A model generated the notes under the pieces. That model saw only the letters and a list, made by a program, of their open reading frames with translations. It did not search any database and was not told where the DNA came from. A stretch of DNA of 64,000 bases from Uranotaenia lowii (lineage: Eukaryota > Arthropoda > Insecta > Diptera > Culicidae), in NCBI RefSeq assembly GCF_029784155.1, contig NC_073693.1, forward strand, positions 186,641,802-186,705,801, given 5' to 3'. How positions within the stretch are numbered: the stretch's first letter is position 1; each line of letters starts with the position of its first letter. The position numbers and the translations under genes were made by a program. This document shows, piece after piece, positions 25,640 to 36,256 of the stretch.

Positions 25640-26833
25640 CGGATGGATAATATGCGAAACAAAAAAGTAGCAACCATCCGATGTACCTCAAAAAGTAGCA
25701 CTCATCGATAGAATTGGCTTAGCAATAGAACAGCACATGTGAGCGCTGCTTGGGTGATTTTTTGCCCGGTCGGACACAATCTCATGTGTTCGATCCGTCC
25801 GTGTTTCAATGTGGGTAGGAATGCGATGGATTTCTTCATCGCTTCCTATCAACATTGAAACGGCGCGCGGCAAAGAATCACGCAAGTAGTTCAAAAGCTG
25901 TTCACAAAACAAAAGCCCTGCTCACATTTTCACCAACTATTCAATTTCTTCTACCCAAAGCGCTCTAGCTTTGATCTTTCCACCTACACCGAAAAAACTT
26001 TTCACATGAACGCTACGTGAAAATGTACATGGATTTTTGCCATCATGAAAATCACGTGGAACTTACGTGAATTTCAGGTAGCAATCAGAGCTTGCACAGC
26101 AAGCAAAATTCACGTAATTTTCATATGCGCTGTAGGTGAGTTCTATTTGAAGGGTATGTGGAAATAACGCAGATCGAATGTGAATAGCAGTGATTGAATT
26201 TTGCTGAGCATGAATTGATCAACCATCTCTCGCACAACGCTTTACTCGGAAGCAAAGGTTGCTTTGAGGCAGCGAAAACGACAAAACCGATGATGCATAC
26301 GCTCTCACATGGCCCGCCTTCAAGAAGCAATATACATTCGAGGCAGCGAATCCAAAAAAACCAAACGAATGGCTCTCACTCATCTCCTGTTACATTCTTG
26401 AGGGAACCGAATTCAAAAGGCAGAGCAAACCCGAGTCTCCTCGTTTGTGCCTGGATCGAATACCCGAGGTTTTTCTGCTATTGCTATTATTGCACAGCAA
26501 CATCACGCAGGCAGCTAGTTTTTTCGTTTCTTTTCCTCCTCTCTCCTTGCTCCATACGTTGCGGGCCTATGCAATGCAATAAGTTCGGTTGTTGTCGTTG
26601 TTGCCTCAACCTTTGCGGCGAGGTTGAAGATGCTCTCCTCAACGCAGCTATCGGCTTGAGTCCATCAAATTCAATAACGTAAATGAGTATGTGTGCCTCG
26701 TCTACTTCATGCATCATGTAGCGACCGAACGTTGAGCGAGTTCGTTCTGAGCAGCGAACGGATAGTGTCTCTCGGAGCAGATCCTCCTCATGGGGGGAGG
26801 TTTGAATGAATGTATATGTATCGTCTCCTGTAT
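25640..26833. other. Non-coding DNA with a short hairpin; no gene recognised
   Basis: 25803-25861 is a compact inverted repeat (GTTTCAATGT...ACATTGAAAC) with a small loop. 25990-26150 is rich in CACGTGAA/TTCACGT words and resembles the repeats at 17470 and 20470. ORFs at 26194-26682 (plus) and 26487-27002 (minus) overlap each other, match nothing I know, and are not called. Confidence 0.35.
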
Positions 26834-27092
26834 CACAGAGAACAGACGTACAAGCTAGCCCACGAAACTTGTGTAAAATTTCCAGCGGCATTAGTTTAAT
26901 TATGAGTTCATATATACGGTTACGCCTTTTCGAAAACTGTACACTTGAACATTTGATTTGTAACTTTTGAACGGCGCAATAGGTGCCACTGTTTAAAGTC
27001 AATTTTCAACATAGTTTTTGGATGTCTGCATTTGAAATTTTACACACTTTTTTGAAGATTTTTTGTTCGAGCTTGTACGTCTGTTCTCTGTG
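26834..27092. mobile_element. MITE (259 bp) with 7-bp TSD
   Basis: Terminal inverted repeats CACAGAGAACAGACGTACAA and its complement, at least 22 bp. The duplicated flank CCTGTAT occurs at 26827-26833 and 27093-27099. No coding capacity. Confidence 0.85.
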
Positions 27093-27386
27093 CCTGTATT
27101 ACTATACGAGGCCTCAAAGTGTGTATTTTGAATGCCTCTGATGAGAAAATGGTTGAGGATTTCAATCACTGGTGAATAGGAATTCGTTTTGCTACATGCC
27201 TTTCACATAAATTTTGTTAAAGATGAACGTAGGTTAATGTAGTTAGTCCTTTCCGAACAAATAAATAAAAATGTTTTGATTTTGTAGACACATTTTATTT
27301 TCTGGAATAATTGATATAACACCAAGCACTCACTGTATACTTCACTTCACTTTTTTATTTAAAAATATTTCGCCGCGACAATTTTA
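27093..27386. other. Non-coding DNA, possible 3' end of the exon pair beside it
   Basis: AT-rich. Minus-strand AATAAA words at about 27353-27383 follow the TAA of the adjacent exon-like segment. Confidence 0.3.
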
Positions 27387-27570
27387 TTAATGTCCCTTGT
27401 TAGCCGTTGCCTGTCCGTCCCAGCTGTTCAATTCCAAATTCTGCTGAAAAGGGAAAAGATGTTAACAAAAATCACACAACAAAATATTTAGGTATATATA
27501 CTTACGAAAAATCAGTTCCATCACCCGTAATTTCTATAACTGCCTGCAACAACTGTTGGATGGAAGCCAT
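27387..27570 (-). other. Two-exon gene fragment (candidate)
   Basis: On the minus strand an ATG-initiated open segment (27570-27506; MASIQQLLQAVIEITGDGTD...) ends at a consensus donor (C|GTAAGT). After a TTTTCAG acceptor, 27443-27387 encodes NLELNSWDGQATANKGH and stops at TAA, followed by AATAAA. The two parts do not join in one frame, so this is either a decayed gene piece or coincidence. Function unknown. Confidence 0.25.
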
Positions 27571-28296
27571 ATTGAGAACTGGCATCCCTCGATTAAGGAT
27601 TCAGATTTTTTTTCTGTGTATGTGAAAGAATATGACATACACAGAAAAAAAATCTGAATCCTTAACAACACTGAAATTGAAAACCTCTAATATTACATGA
27701 CGTTGAACGCAATTTATTAATGTAAATTTACAGATTTAAGAAAGTTGAATCCTTAACAGCACTGAATTCTAATAACACAAATTTTACTCGACACGGAATG
27801 CGATTATTTGATGTAAATTTACATCACATATAATGTAAATAAAAAGAAGCATCACATATGACGGAATTTTCAGTGCGAATTAAAAATTACACATCTTAAA
27901 TATTTTACATGGGTTTCAAATTTTACACGTCTGTCAAAGTTAACAGACGTGTAATATTCAACTCACACTGAAAATCCCATCAAATGTGAAGTTTCTTTTT
28001 CGTTACATCATATGTGATGTAATTTTCCAGACATAACAGGAAAAAAATAATATTACATAACACGTAACAAAGTATTGTCATGTAAATTTAGACATCTTAA
28101 AAAACATGAACCCCAAAAACACTGAGTTTGTTAAGTTTTAATATTACACGACAGAGAAAACATTTTGTTATGTAAATTTGCGAAACATAAATTGGATGAC
28201 AAAAAGTTTCAGTGTAATTCCCGCGGAAATTTGTTATTGTTTTGAAATTTTGATCGAGAAAATATGTGCAGTTTTCCTGATTTTTTTTGGCTAGTA

Positions 28297-29340
28297 GGGG
28301 AGATGGGGGCATAATGGCCACCTTAAGGAAAACGGTTATTTAACCATAGAAAATAGCTATAATATGGAGGTTACATTATTGTTTCGTGTTCAGACACTTG
28401 AAAAGCCTATACCCTAACGGGCTGAAACGTGAAAAACTAGATGAAAACGTTAAAAAATGCATTTTAAAAAATTTTACCAAAAGCTGTAAACCAGCCACTG
28501 TGGAGGCATAATGAGAACCCCCCCTGAGGCAGTATGAGCACCATTAATCAGAGCAAGATGTGCGTTTTTGCCGGGGAATCTAGCAGCGAATTCAATTCGA
28601 TGAAGTCAGGTGAGTCGTAGATTCATCAAACAAAGCAATAACAAAATAATCTAGGTCTGTTTGTAGAATACAAACAATTCACGCACGCTCATACATTAAG
28701 TGCTTTGTTCGGAGGATGATGCTACTAGCCGTATAATGTAACAATAAAAAAATCGATCATGAATTGTGAATGGAAAAAAATCACCTCGAACAGAAATCTA
28801 ACTCTAGTCTTTTGATTACCTCTCCGACACCTTACCAATAGGCTAAATTGTCGGATGAAAACTAGTCAAGGTGTTCTCGCTATAAATCAATTTTAATTCG
28901 CTGCTAGATTCTACGGCAGAAAATGCTCATTATGCCTCTATAATATGGTGCTCTATATGCCCCTAGTCAACAAATTTAAGTAAAAACATGTTTTAAAATT
29001 GATAAAAGTGAAAATCAAAAATTTTTGATGGTAAAAATTAAGAAACAATGTGTACATCATGTTGCAGTGCGTACATTATAGATCAAGGTTATTTTAAGAT
29101 CATAAGAGCTTATTTCGTGGTGCTCAAAAATTATAATATTTTCGTAACTTGAGAATCAAGCTAGTTTTTTTTAAATATCTCTGTAAAGATGATAAGGAGA
29201 TTCCTTTTTTTTGTGAAAAATTAATACTATAGAAAGTACGAAACAAATCCTCATGAAAATTTATTTAAGAAAATACGCACTTTCGTAGAAAAGCGTAGTT
29301 CTCATTATGCCTCGGGTGCTCGTTATGCCCTCATCTCCCC
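28297..29340. mobile_element. TA-flanked element (1044 bp) with GGGGAGATG ends
   Basis: It begins GGGGAGATGGGGGCATAATG and ends CATTATGCC...CCTCATCTCCCC, an imperfect inverted repeat of about 25 bp. TA lies on both sides (28295-28296, 29341-29342). The interior is AT-rich with no gene. GGCATAATGAGCACC-like words recur at both ends and internally. Confidence 0.75.
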
Positions 29341-29342
29341 TA

Positions 29343-30203
29343 CCAGTACGTTGCTATTTAGTTCGCTGTACGCGGTATGATCGCTGCGATAGAAGCCCAA
29401 GTCTACTGTTACTTTCAACATTCGGACCTTCAGGTAACGGGAATTCCCAAATCGGTCGTTGAAGTGGGTTGGAGCTGTTTGGACGTTCTCGATTTTTGAT
29501 GGAGTATCACGGAACAACCAAGTATCACAGAACAAGAAAATCACGGTAAGTTAATTGGCTAGTAAATTTGCGAACTTGGAATATGGTAGATTTATCAATT
29601 AGTTTTGCTTTCAGATTCCGATCAGATTTTCGCAGAGATTTATCCATTTTGGAGAAACGGATCGTCTCAATGTGTGTCCAGACAGGGTGGAAATTCTGTT
29701 GCATCGATCCCTCAAAGCTAAATCCAAATGGCAGCGTTGGCGGCGTTAATACCGGCGGTTCCAGTAATATTCATCAATGGCGAAAAAAAACTGTTACAAC
29801 AGTCCCTCCTTAGCAACACAGGAGAACAGCTGATGGAAGGAATAAGCGAATGCATATGTACTTTACGTAGCATCGGTATGGGAATGTTCCTGCCAGCCTC
29901 AGCTGCAGAAAATGTTGCTATATAAACGAGGGATGCAATGTGCTAAGACCTTGACCGTGAGTAATGATTTTTTTGACGTGCCTAGATATGCTTGAAACAC
30001 TTTCAATTAAAACATATACGAAATATTGTATATTTTAATTATTCGAATCAATATTTAATAAATATTATCCGTTGGTTCTAGTTGGAAAATGTCTGCTGCT
30101 CACAATGACCAGTTGTTCCCAAGTCAATGGATGGTGCTTTTTGGCAGATGGTGATGCTCTGGTGAGTTTTTTTCATTATCATTAGAGAAAGTTTCAATTT
30201 TAG
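29343..30203 (+). other. Upstream exon-like segments of the W cargo gene
   Basis: This part of W is less AT-rich than its surroundings. Consensus donors occur at about 29435 (TTCAG|GTAACG), 29545 (CACG|GTAAGT), 29980 (GACC|GTGAGT) and 30161 (CTCTG|GTGAG). Acceptors occur at 29602 (GCTTTCAG) and 30080 (GGTTCTAG). No continuous reading frame through them could be assembled, and nothing resembles a known protein. Confidence 0.25.
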
Positions 30204-33200
30204 CTTCCAGTTCAGCAGATCCGGGCGATGCTAGCCTAAGACAAATCTACGCCTGTAATGAACTAAATTACCCATCTGATGACGAATGCCCATCTGATAG
30301 TTGTTGGCAAGGCCGTGCGAACGGGGGGGGGTTTTAGGGGTTTAACCCCCCCCATGAAGATTTTTTCCAAATACAGTTTTCACCGTAGTAACGGAAAGTT
30401 ACTTTATCTTAAATGTATTTAAAAATAAGTGTTAACAAGCAAGTCAGCAATTTTTCTCGCCTCCGGCGGAATTTAGTCTTAAATCACCCTTGGCTTAAGG
30501 CATTTCGATCTACGACACTATTCGACGTTTACGAATTGAAACTTACTTTGATTCTTACTTTGCAATTCAATTAATCTTTTGTACAGGAACTCAAAGCTGA
30601 TATACAAAAACCCTTCCTCTTAAGAATGGGTTTTTATGAGGAATTGTAACTAAAAGAGAACAAAGTTTGAGACGCTTATGCTGATATGCTGATATGAAAT
30701 ATTCTTCAAGAAACCAATTTCAGGCTAAATTTAATTTTGTGTTTTTTGTTCCTCTAAATGCTCAACACAACACATAATTTACACAAGGCCACTAACGTGC
30801 AATGAATTCAAAGGGTAATTTCGACTAATTTGGGTACCCTGAATCTAAATATGCAATATTTCTATAAGCTTTTGTTATTGAAACGACTTTTGAAAATAAG
30901 TTAAAAGTATTTGAGAAATTTCTGCATTCTACAAAAAATCAATAAAACAAAACAGATTTAGGATCAGATATTTATAAATATGTTGGTTTGTTGGTTTGTT
31001 TCATTTTTATTTAAACTGATACATTTTAAAACTCCTTATCATCAAAACTATAAGCTGAATTAAATTATGCAAAAGCTTATGATAAAACGTGTTTATTAAA
31101 AAAAAAACTTTCGGAAATGTTTCAAAACACTTATAATTTTCATTTTCATATTTTGTTTAAATTTTCAAATAAATTTACCAAATTTTAAAGTACAGTTTTT
31201 CTTCAATTCTTCAATTGATTGCCGATTTTTTTTTAGTCAAACTATTTAAATTTTAGAAATATTTTAACATTTTTGTCTTTGTTTTTTCATTTTGAATTTG
31301 TGTGTACTTGACACATAAGTACTAAAATCTAAATTTTTAATAAAAAAAAACATAGTTTCAACCTTCTGTTCTTTCCAGGACCCATTATTTTAATCAAAAG
31401 AGACAAAATACTTAGAGCTTGCAATCTTAAACTTTTAATTAGGCAATTGAAAATTTAAAAACATTTTATTAATTTTTTTTAATATAAAATCGTGTACTAT
31501 GAATCATCAAATGATTTTCAAATTCATCTTAAAATGTTTAAAAAAAGATTCGAAGAAGCAACTTTAAACTTAATTTTAATGCGAAATGTTAACTTACTTT
31601 GTATTTGCTTTGTTCTTTCAATATTTACAACAAAACTTGGAACTCCTTATTATTAATTTTTAACAAGTTTTCATTGATTATTTGCGAAATGACCCATTTC
31701 CTAACATTTCCTTTTTAGTAAACAACTGGAGGATTTTTTTATAAAAAGATTTTATCTCTAACTTCTATCACTGGCACTTTTCAAATAATAATAAATATAT
31801 TCTTCTTTTCATCAAATTAAATTAAACCATCAACCATTGAATAAATTCTCTAGAGTTTAAATTTGATTTTTTTTTTCAGTTATCGAAAACTAACATTTAA
31901 AATCGCGTTTTTGTTCAAACTCAAAATACAACAGCGTAGTTTTTCAATAAACCGTTCAGTTGAAAATGAGGATAAGAATTAAAATTAAGATGGATAAAAA
32001 TTGACAATTACTATCCTTTTCCTGTTTCGATTATTTTAAATTTGATAAGAAATCCTTTTGAAACAAATTTCTAGTTCAGAATAAAGAACATAATTAGAAA
32101 AAAATTATCAATGACTTACCGAAAATTTTAAACTTCTATTGTGACATAATTTGAAAATATTGTTTTTTATCAGTCCAGAGTGTGTGGTAATCATGAGTGA
32201 GAATGGTTATCGTGATTGATACACGGTTTTAGAAATTCCCTTCATTTTTATTGTTCATTTTTGGAATTGTTATTATTTTAAGCTAAATTTTTTTTTTGTA
32301 GAGAAATGAATCCAACTTAGATGAAATTTCAGGGACTAGATAAGAGAAAATCGATGTTGAAAAACATGCGAAAAAAATTCGCCTTGTCTCCCGGTGAGAC
32401 TTGAACCCACATCTTGCGCCTCTCCGGGGCCCATGTGTTAACATTCTACTACAGGAGACCAACCTGGCGTATGAATATTATACTGGTTGAGTGTCGATGT
32501 CTATCGGAATGAAGGGAATAGTTCTCCCATGTGATCATAATCATTTTTCTTGGTCTATTTCTATTCCCATCATTTCATCTTACGGTAGTTGGAATCAAGT
32601 TTTGGACATTTTTAGGCACGGCAAGATTTGCATTGCCTTCTCATATCCTGCACGGGTTGTATTTTTTTTTTCGCATGTTTTTCAACATCGATTTTCTCTT
32701 ATCTAGTCCCTGAAATTTCATCTAAGTTGGATTCATTTCTCTACAAAAAAAAGTTTCGCTGACTGAATGTTTGAGTCAAGACCCATCTCTGGGTCGCAAT
32801 TTAAAAATAGAAATAAGGCGGTGCCAAACACCGAAATTGGCTGGATATCCAAATACGGCAAACGCATCATTTCTCATCATAACTGACAACCCGTGCAGGA
32901 TATGAAAAGGCAATGCAAATCTTGCCGTGCCTAAAAATGTCCAAAACTTGATTCCAACTACCGTAAGATGAAATGATGGGAATAGAAATAGACCAAGAAA
33001 AATGATTATGATCACATGGGAGAACTATTCCCTTCATTCCGATAGACATCGACACTCAACCAGTATAATATTCATACGCCAGGTTGGTCTCCTGTAGTAG
33101 AATGTTAATACATGGGCCCCGGAGAGGCGCAAGATGTGGATTCAAGTCTCACCGGGAGACAAGGCGAATTTTTTTCGCATGTTTTTCAACATCGATTTTC

Positions 33201-33546
33201 TCTTATCTAGTCCCTGAAATTTCATCTAAGTTGGATTCATTTCTCTACAAAAAAAGTTTCGCTGACTGAATGTTTGAGTCAAGACCCATCTCTGGGTCGC
33301 AATTTAAAAAAAAAAAGCTAAATTTGAAATTCGAAAACCCCCCCCATGGACGGGCCCTTCGCGCGGGCCTGGTTGTTGGTAATGTTTTTTTTTATATTTA
33401 CGATTAAAACTATATCTAAAAATGTCACGATAATCGAGCTGTTCTACACTACATTCTTCTTTAAGTTCAAAAAATTATAATGTAACACGTTTTCTATTGA
33501 ACATTCCAGGCGTTGGTCGAAGATTAACCGATGTACATTAGAATAA
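30204..33546 (+). CDS. Terminal two exons of an unknown cargo gene, split by a hAT insertion
   Basis: Exon 30204-30306 follows a TTTTAG acceptor and reads SSSADPGDASLRQIYACNEL and onward in one open frame to DECPSDSC. Its donor (TTG|GTAATG) survives only to the right of the hAT, at about 33378, because the transposon inserted exactly at the exon border. The next exon starts after ATTCCAG at 33510, continues in frame (WSKINRCTLE) and stops at TAA 33544-33546; AATAAA follows at about 33741. In-frame splicing, stop and poly(A) signal together favour a real former gene end. The family is unknown to me; the upstream frame is broken. Confidence 0.35.
32386..32460 (-). other. tRNA-like SINE head (inverted copy)
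   Basis: A 75-nt segment on the minus strand with a 7-bp acceptor-like stem (GTCTCCT with GGGAGAC), a T-arm-like stem-loop and a B-box-like GGTTCAAGTCT. No convincing anticodon loop and no CCA context; it continues into SINE body, so it is not called a tRNA gene. Confidence 0.6.
33086..33160 (+). other. tRNA-like SINE head (direct copy)
   Basis: The same 75-nt module as at 32386-32460 in the opposite orientation, differing at a few bases, including a G-to-A change in the B-box (GGATTCAAGTC). It continues into the SINE body and an A-rich tail. Confidence 0.6.
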
Positions 33547-34563
33547 TAAGATGAAGCCTAGAATCCCCATAGAATGAAAGTATCATGTTCCGAGTGAGAC
33601 CTGCCTAACGATGCAGTTAGGAACCCCCGTTTTTTGAACCCAACACGGTGGCCAAATGTACAGTTCGTGAACTACTTTCGGGTGAGTTAGTCTGAAATTG
33701 TTAAGTGAAGATATTTGAAAGCGCTTTTTTGATGATGATAAATAAAGTACTTTTATTCAATTACATTTTTTTTTATTCAAACAAAAATGAAAGAAAATTG
33801 TAACATTACATCATTTATGATGTAAAAGAATGAAAAGCATCAAACATTTTCTGAGCGGATTAAATATTACACGTTGCTTAATTTTACACGTCCATAAGTT
33901 TTACATCATCCCTAAATTTTCACGTCTATAAGCTTTACACGTCTCTTAATTTCACACGTCTTGTAAATTTTACAGACGTGTAAAATTATGCTCGCACTGA
34001 AAATTCCGTCATATGTGATGCTTCTTTTTCTTTACATCACATATGATGTAATTTTACAGATTTTTTTTGGTAGTGTGTAGATTTTACATGAGTAAGTTAT
34101 TTAGAGCTACACAGAAAAAAAATCTGAATCCTTAACGTCACTGAAATTGAAAACCTTTATTATTACATCACATGGAACGCGATTTATTTATGTAAATTTA
34201 CAAAATAAAAAAGGTTGAATCCTTAACAGCACTGATTTCTAATGACACAAATATTACTTGACACGGAACGCGATTATTTGATGTAAATTTACATCACATA
34301 TGATGTAAATAAAAAGAAGCATCACAAACGACGGAATTTTCAGTGCGAATTCAATATTACATGTCATAATATTTTACATGTCTTTCAAATTTGACACGTC
34401 TGTTGAAGATTACAGACGTGTAATATTCAACTCGCACTGAAAATTCCATCATATGTGATGCTTCTTTTTCGTTACATCATATGTGATGTAATTTTACATT
34501 TTTTTTTTGGTGACACGAAATTCTCAACAACACTGAATTGGAAATTTCTCAAAATTACACGAC

Positions 34564-34911
34564 ATGAGATATTACAATACACTGAACGTGATAATGTCAT
34601 GTAAAATTATAAACTGTGAAGAACAGGACCAGACAAATGTGACAAAAAATGTTAAGTCAAGTCGTGCGCCAAAGTATTTTCCCCGCGCGCGAGTAAGTGT
34701 TGTAAGTGTCAGTGTTGATGGTTCCCGGAGATATCCGAGAAGCAGGGATACGGTTCTGGAAGCGGATCTACGGTATTCAACTTTGTATCCGGTATTTCGC
34801 GGAAAAAATAAAAGAAATAAAATGTAACGTGTGCTAAAAAAAATTTGCTGCCTAATAAAATGAATCATATTAATTATAGATGAGTTTTACTTTTATTAAG
34901 AGACGTGAAAA
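34564..34911 (+). repeat. Three-copy exon-like module, copy 1
   Basis: It shares CACTGAACGTGATAATGTCA, GACCAGACAAATGTGACAAA, a GTTCTGGAAGCGG core and a TTAATAAAATGAATCATATT-like end with 40615-40949 and 41644-41984. A 3' end rich in AATAAA words suggests a former transcript end. The reading frames differ between copies, so no protein is assigned. Confidence 0.7.
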
Positions 34912-35372
34912 TACACACTACCAAAAAAATCTGTAAAATTACATCATATATGATGTAAAGAAAAAGAAGCATCACATATGACGGAATTTTCAATGCGAGT
35001 TAAATATTACACGCCTGTAAACTTCAAAAGACACGTAAATTTCAAAGACCTGTAAATTTTAAAGACGTGTAAATTTTAAAGACGTGTAAATATTAAAGAC
35101 GTGTAAATTCTAATTCGCACTGAAAATTCCGTCATATGTGATGCTTGTTTTATTTTACATTATAAATGATCTAATTTTCCAGATTTCTTTCATTTTTTGC
35201 AGGATTTAAAAAAGTAATGAATTGAAATTCATCATAAAATTTATTTATATTTAAATTTATACCGAATATCCACTAACTTACACACATGACACAAAATATC
35301 AAAAACTTGTATGCAAAAATAATCTCATAAAAACTTACTATGAAAATATAGTTTAAGAAAGAACAGTAACGC

Positions 35373-35680
35373 TTACTCGTAGGCCACCGGGCCCTTGTTG
35401 TTCCGGGGGATATTCCAGATTTCCACCAAGCATCTATTCTTGTTACTGCTACTTGCACGTTGTTTCTGAAAAGACGAAAAAGCAAATTCATATGGACTCG
35501 TCCTGCCTGTAATTGAGAACTTACCAGTCGTTGCATTTGGAAGTTTCTAACACCTGGCCATTCCAGGACGCCTACCATTTGATTTGATATGATTGAATCT
35601 CCACCAACTTCAGGATTGAGCTGGTTGCAGCTGAATGCCGGGCATCTGACTATTCGGAAAACCGCTGAGTATTTTTCCAT
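35373..35680 (-). CDS. Two-exon cargo gene of element Y, unknown protein
   Basis: Exon 35680-35525 starts at ATG (MEKYSAVFRIVRCPAFSC...) and ends CAACGACTG at a GTAAGT donor. Exon 35465-35373 follows a TTTTCAG acceptor and continues in the same frame to CLVEIWNIPRNNKGPVAYE and TAA, giving about 82 residues. A minus-strand AATAAA lies about 130 nt downstream, near 35245. The frame is open upstream of the ATG to a TAA about 45 nt away, so the start may be secondary, from a longer broken gene. No membrane segment, signal peptide or known motif is evident. I do not recognise the family. Confidence 0.4.
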
Positions 35681-35867
35681 TGCTTCGTGTGCTGCACCCG
35701 CTGCATCACTTGTTTTGTCTTGTTATAGTCCGGCAGAAGGGTCTACATCTACTTCCGACTAATGTGGAAACGAGATATTATAGACTGGAACCGCATCTTA
35801 CCGTCTGAAATGTGAAACGTTCACTACAGAGTCATAATGGTGACCAACAATAAAAAAAAAAACTTAC

Positions 35868-36256
35868 CTGAACAGTTTCAGTTTTAATAATCGATACTTG
35901 AGCCGGTCACTAAGATAAAAAAGGACCACGGGGCTGGGATGTGGTGACTGAATGTTGCTTAATTGAAAGCTATCGCAGCAGTTCCCAAAAAAGACATGTT
36001 CACATCTGCTAAAGATAAAGTGTCCTTTGTTATGTTGCTGAAAATGCACAAATTGGAAAGCTTAGTCAGTTCATTGATTTCTTAAAAAAGTGAGTCAGAG
36101 AAATAAAATTTTTAAATATGACAAACCTTTGAGGAAATTCGGTTGGGGTTGGGGTAGCTCGGTTGGCGAATTGAAATTAAATAATCGGACGTGCACGTAA
36201 TCTGCTAGCCCAAGCAGGAACTTGTTACTCCCATCCAACGGGAATGCGCAAAGAAC
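35868..36256 (-). other. Further exon-like segments in element Y
   Basis: Two open segments with consensus splice sites on the minus strand: 36256-36127 (VLCAFPLDGSNKFLLGLADY...), from a TTTCAG acceptor to a GTTTGT donor, and 36037-35868 (ending in LSDRLKYRLLKLKLF), from a TTTTCAG acceptor to a GTAAGT donor. Their phases do not match each other, so the ancestral gene is probably broken or uses other exons. Function unknown. Confidence 0.3.

Larger units (their letters stand above)
32291..33314. mobile_element. Head-to-head tRNA-derived SINE pair within one target duplication
   Basis: An inverted SINE-like copy (from about 32291) and a direct copy (ending in poly-A near 33314) share a tRNA-like head and a body containing ATCGATTTTCTCTTATCTAG. 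Inverted arms are about 32305-32657 and 32887-33245. The tail block ending TCTGGGTCGCAATTTAAAA occurs twice directly (about 32660-32812 and 33170-33308). AAGCTAAATTT flanks the whole unit (32280-32290 and 33315-33325), as a single target duplication would. Confidence 0.7.
30308..33371. mobile_element. Non-autonomous hAT-type transposon (3064 bp) with 8-bp TSD
   Basis: The ends CAAGGCCGTGCGAACGG and (right, complement) CAGGCCCGCGCGAAGGG are imperfect inverted repeats. The 8-bp duplication GTTGTTGG is exact (30300-30307 and 33372-33379). G-rich subterminal tracts (GGGGGGGG, and CCCCCCCC with CATGGACGGGCC) mirror each other. The interior is AT-rich and contains a SINE pair. No transposase. Confidence 0.88.
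27640..34077 (+). mobile_element. TA-flanked palindrome-rich element W (6.4 kb), end B to end A
   Basis: The left end (B type) begins CACAGAAAAAAAATCTGAAT; the right end (A type) finishes TACAGATTTTTTTTGGTAGT followed by GTG. Both are flanked by TA (27638-27639 and 34078-34079). Each end contains palindromic modules: TTACATCATATGTGATGTAA, GCATCACATATGACGG/CCGTCATATGTGATGC and ACGTGTAA/TTACACGT. The interior contains an independent TA-flanked element (28297-29340), spliceable plus-strand exons and a hAT insertion. No transposase is recognisable, so it is presumably mobilised in trans. Confidence 0.6.

Noticed and set aside
26194..27002. Overlapping ORFs of 162 (plus) and 171 (minus) codons
   Set aside because: They overlap antisense, one runs through a MITE end, and neither shows recognisable motifs.
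33086..33160. A genuine tRNA gene
   Set aside because: It has tRNA-like stems and a B-box, but no clear anticodon arm, and it is joined to a repeated body and A-tail in two copies, as in a tRNA-derived SINE.
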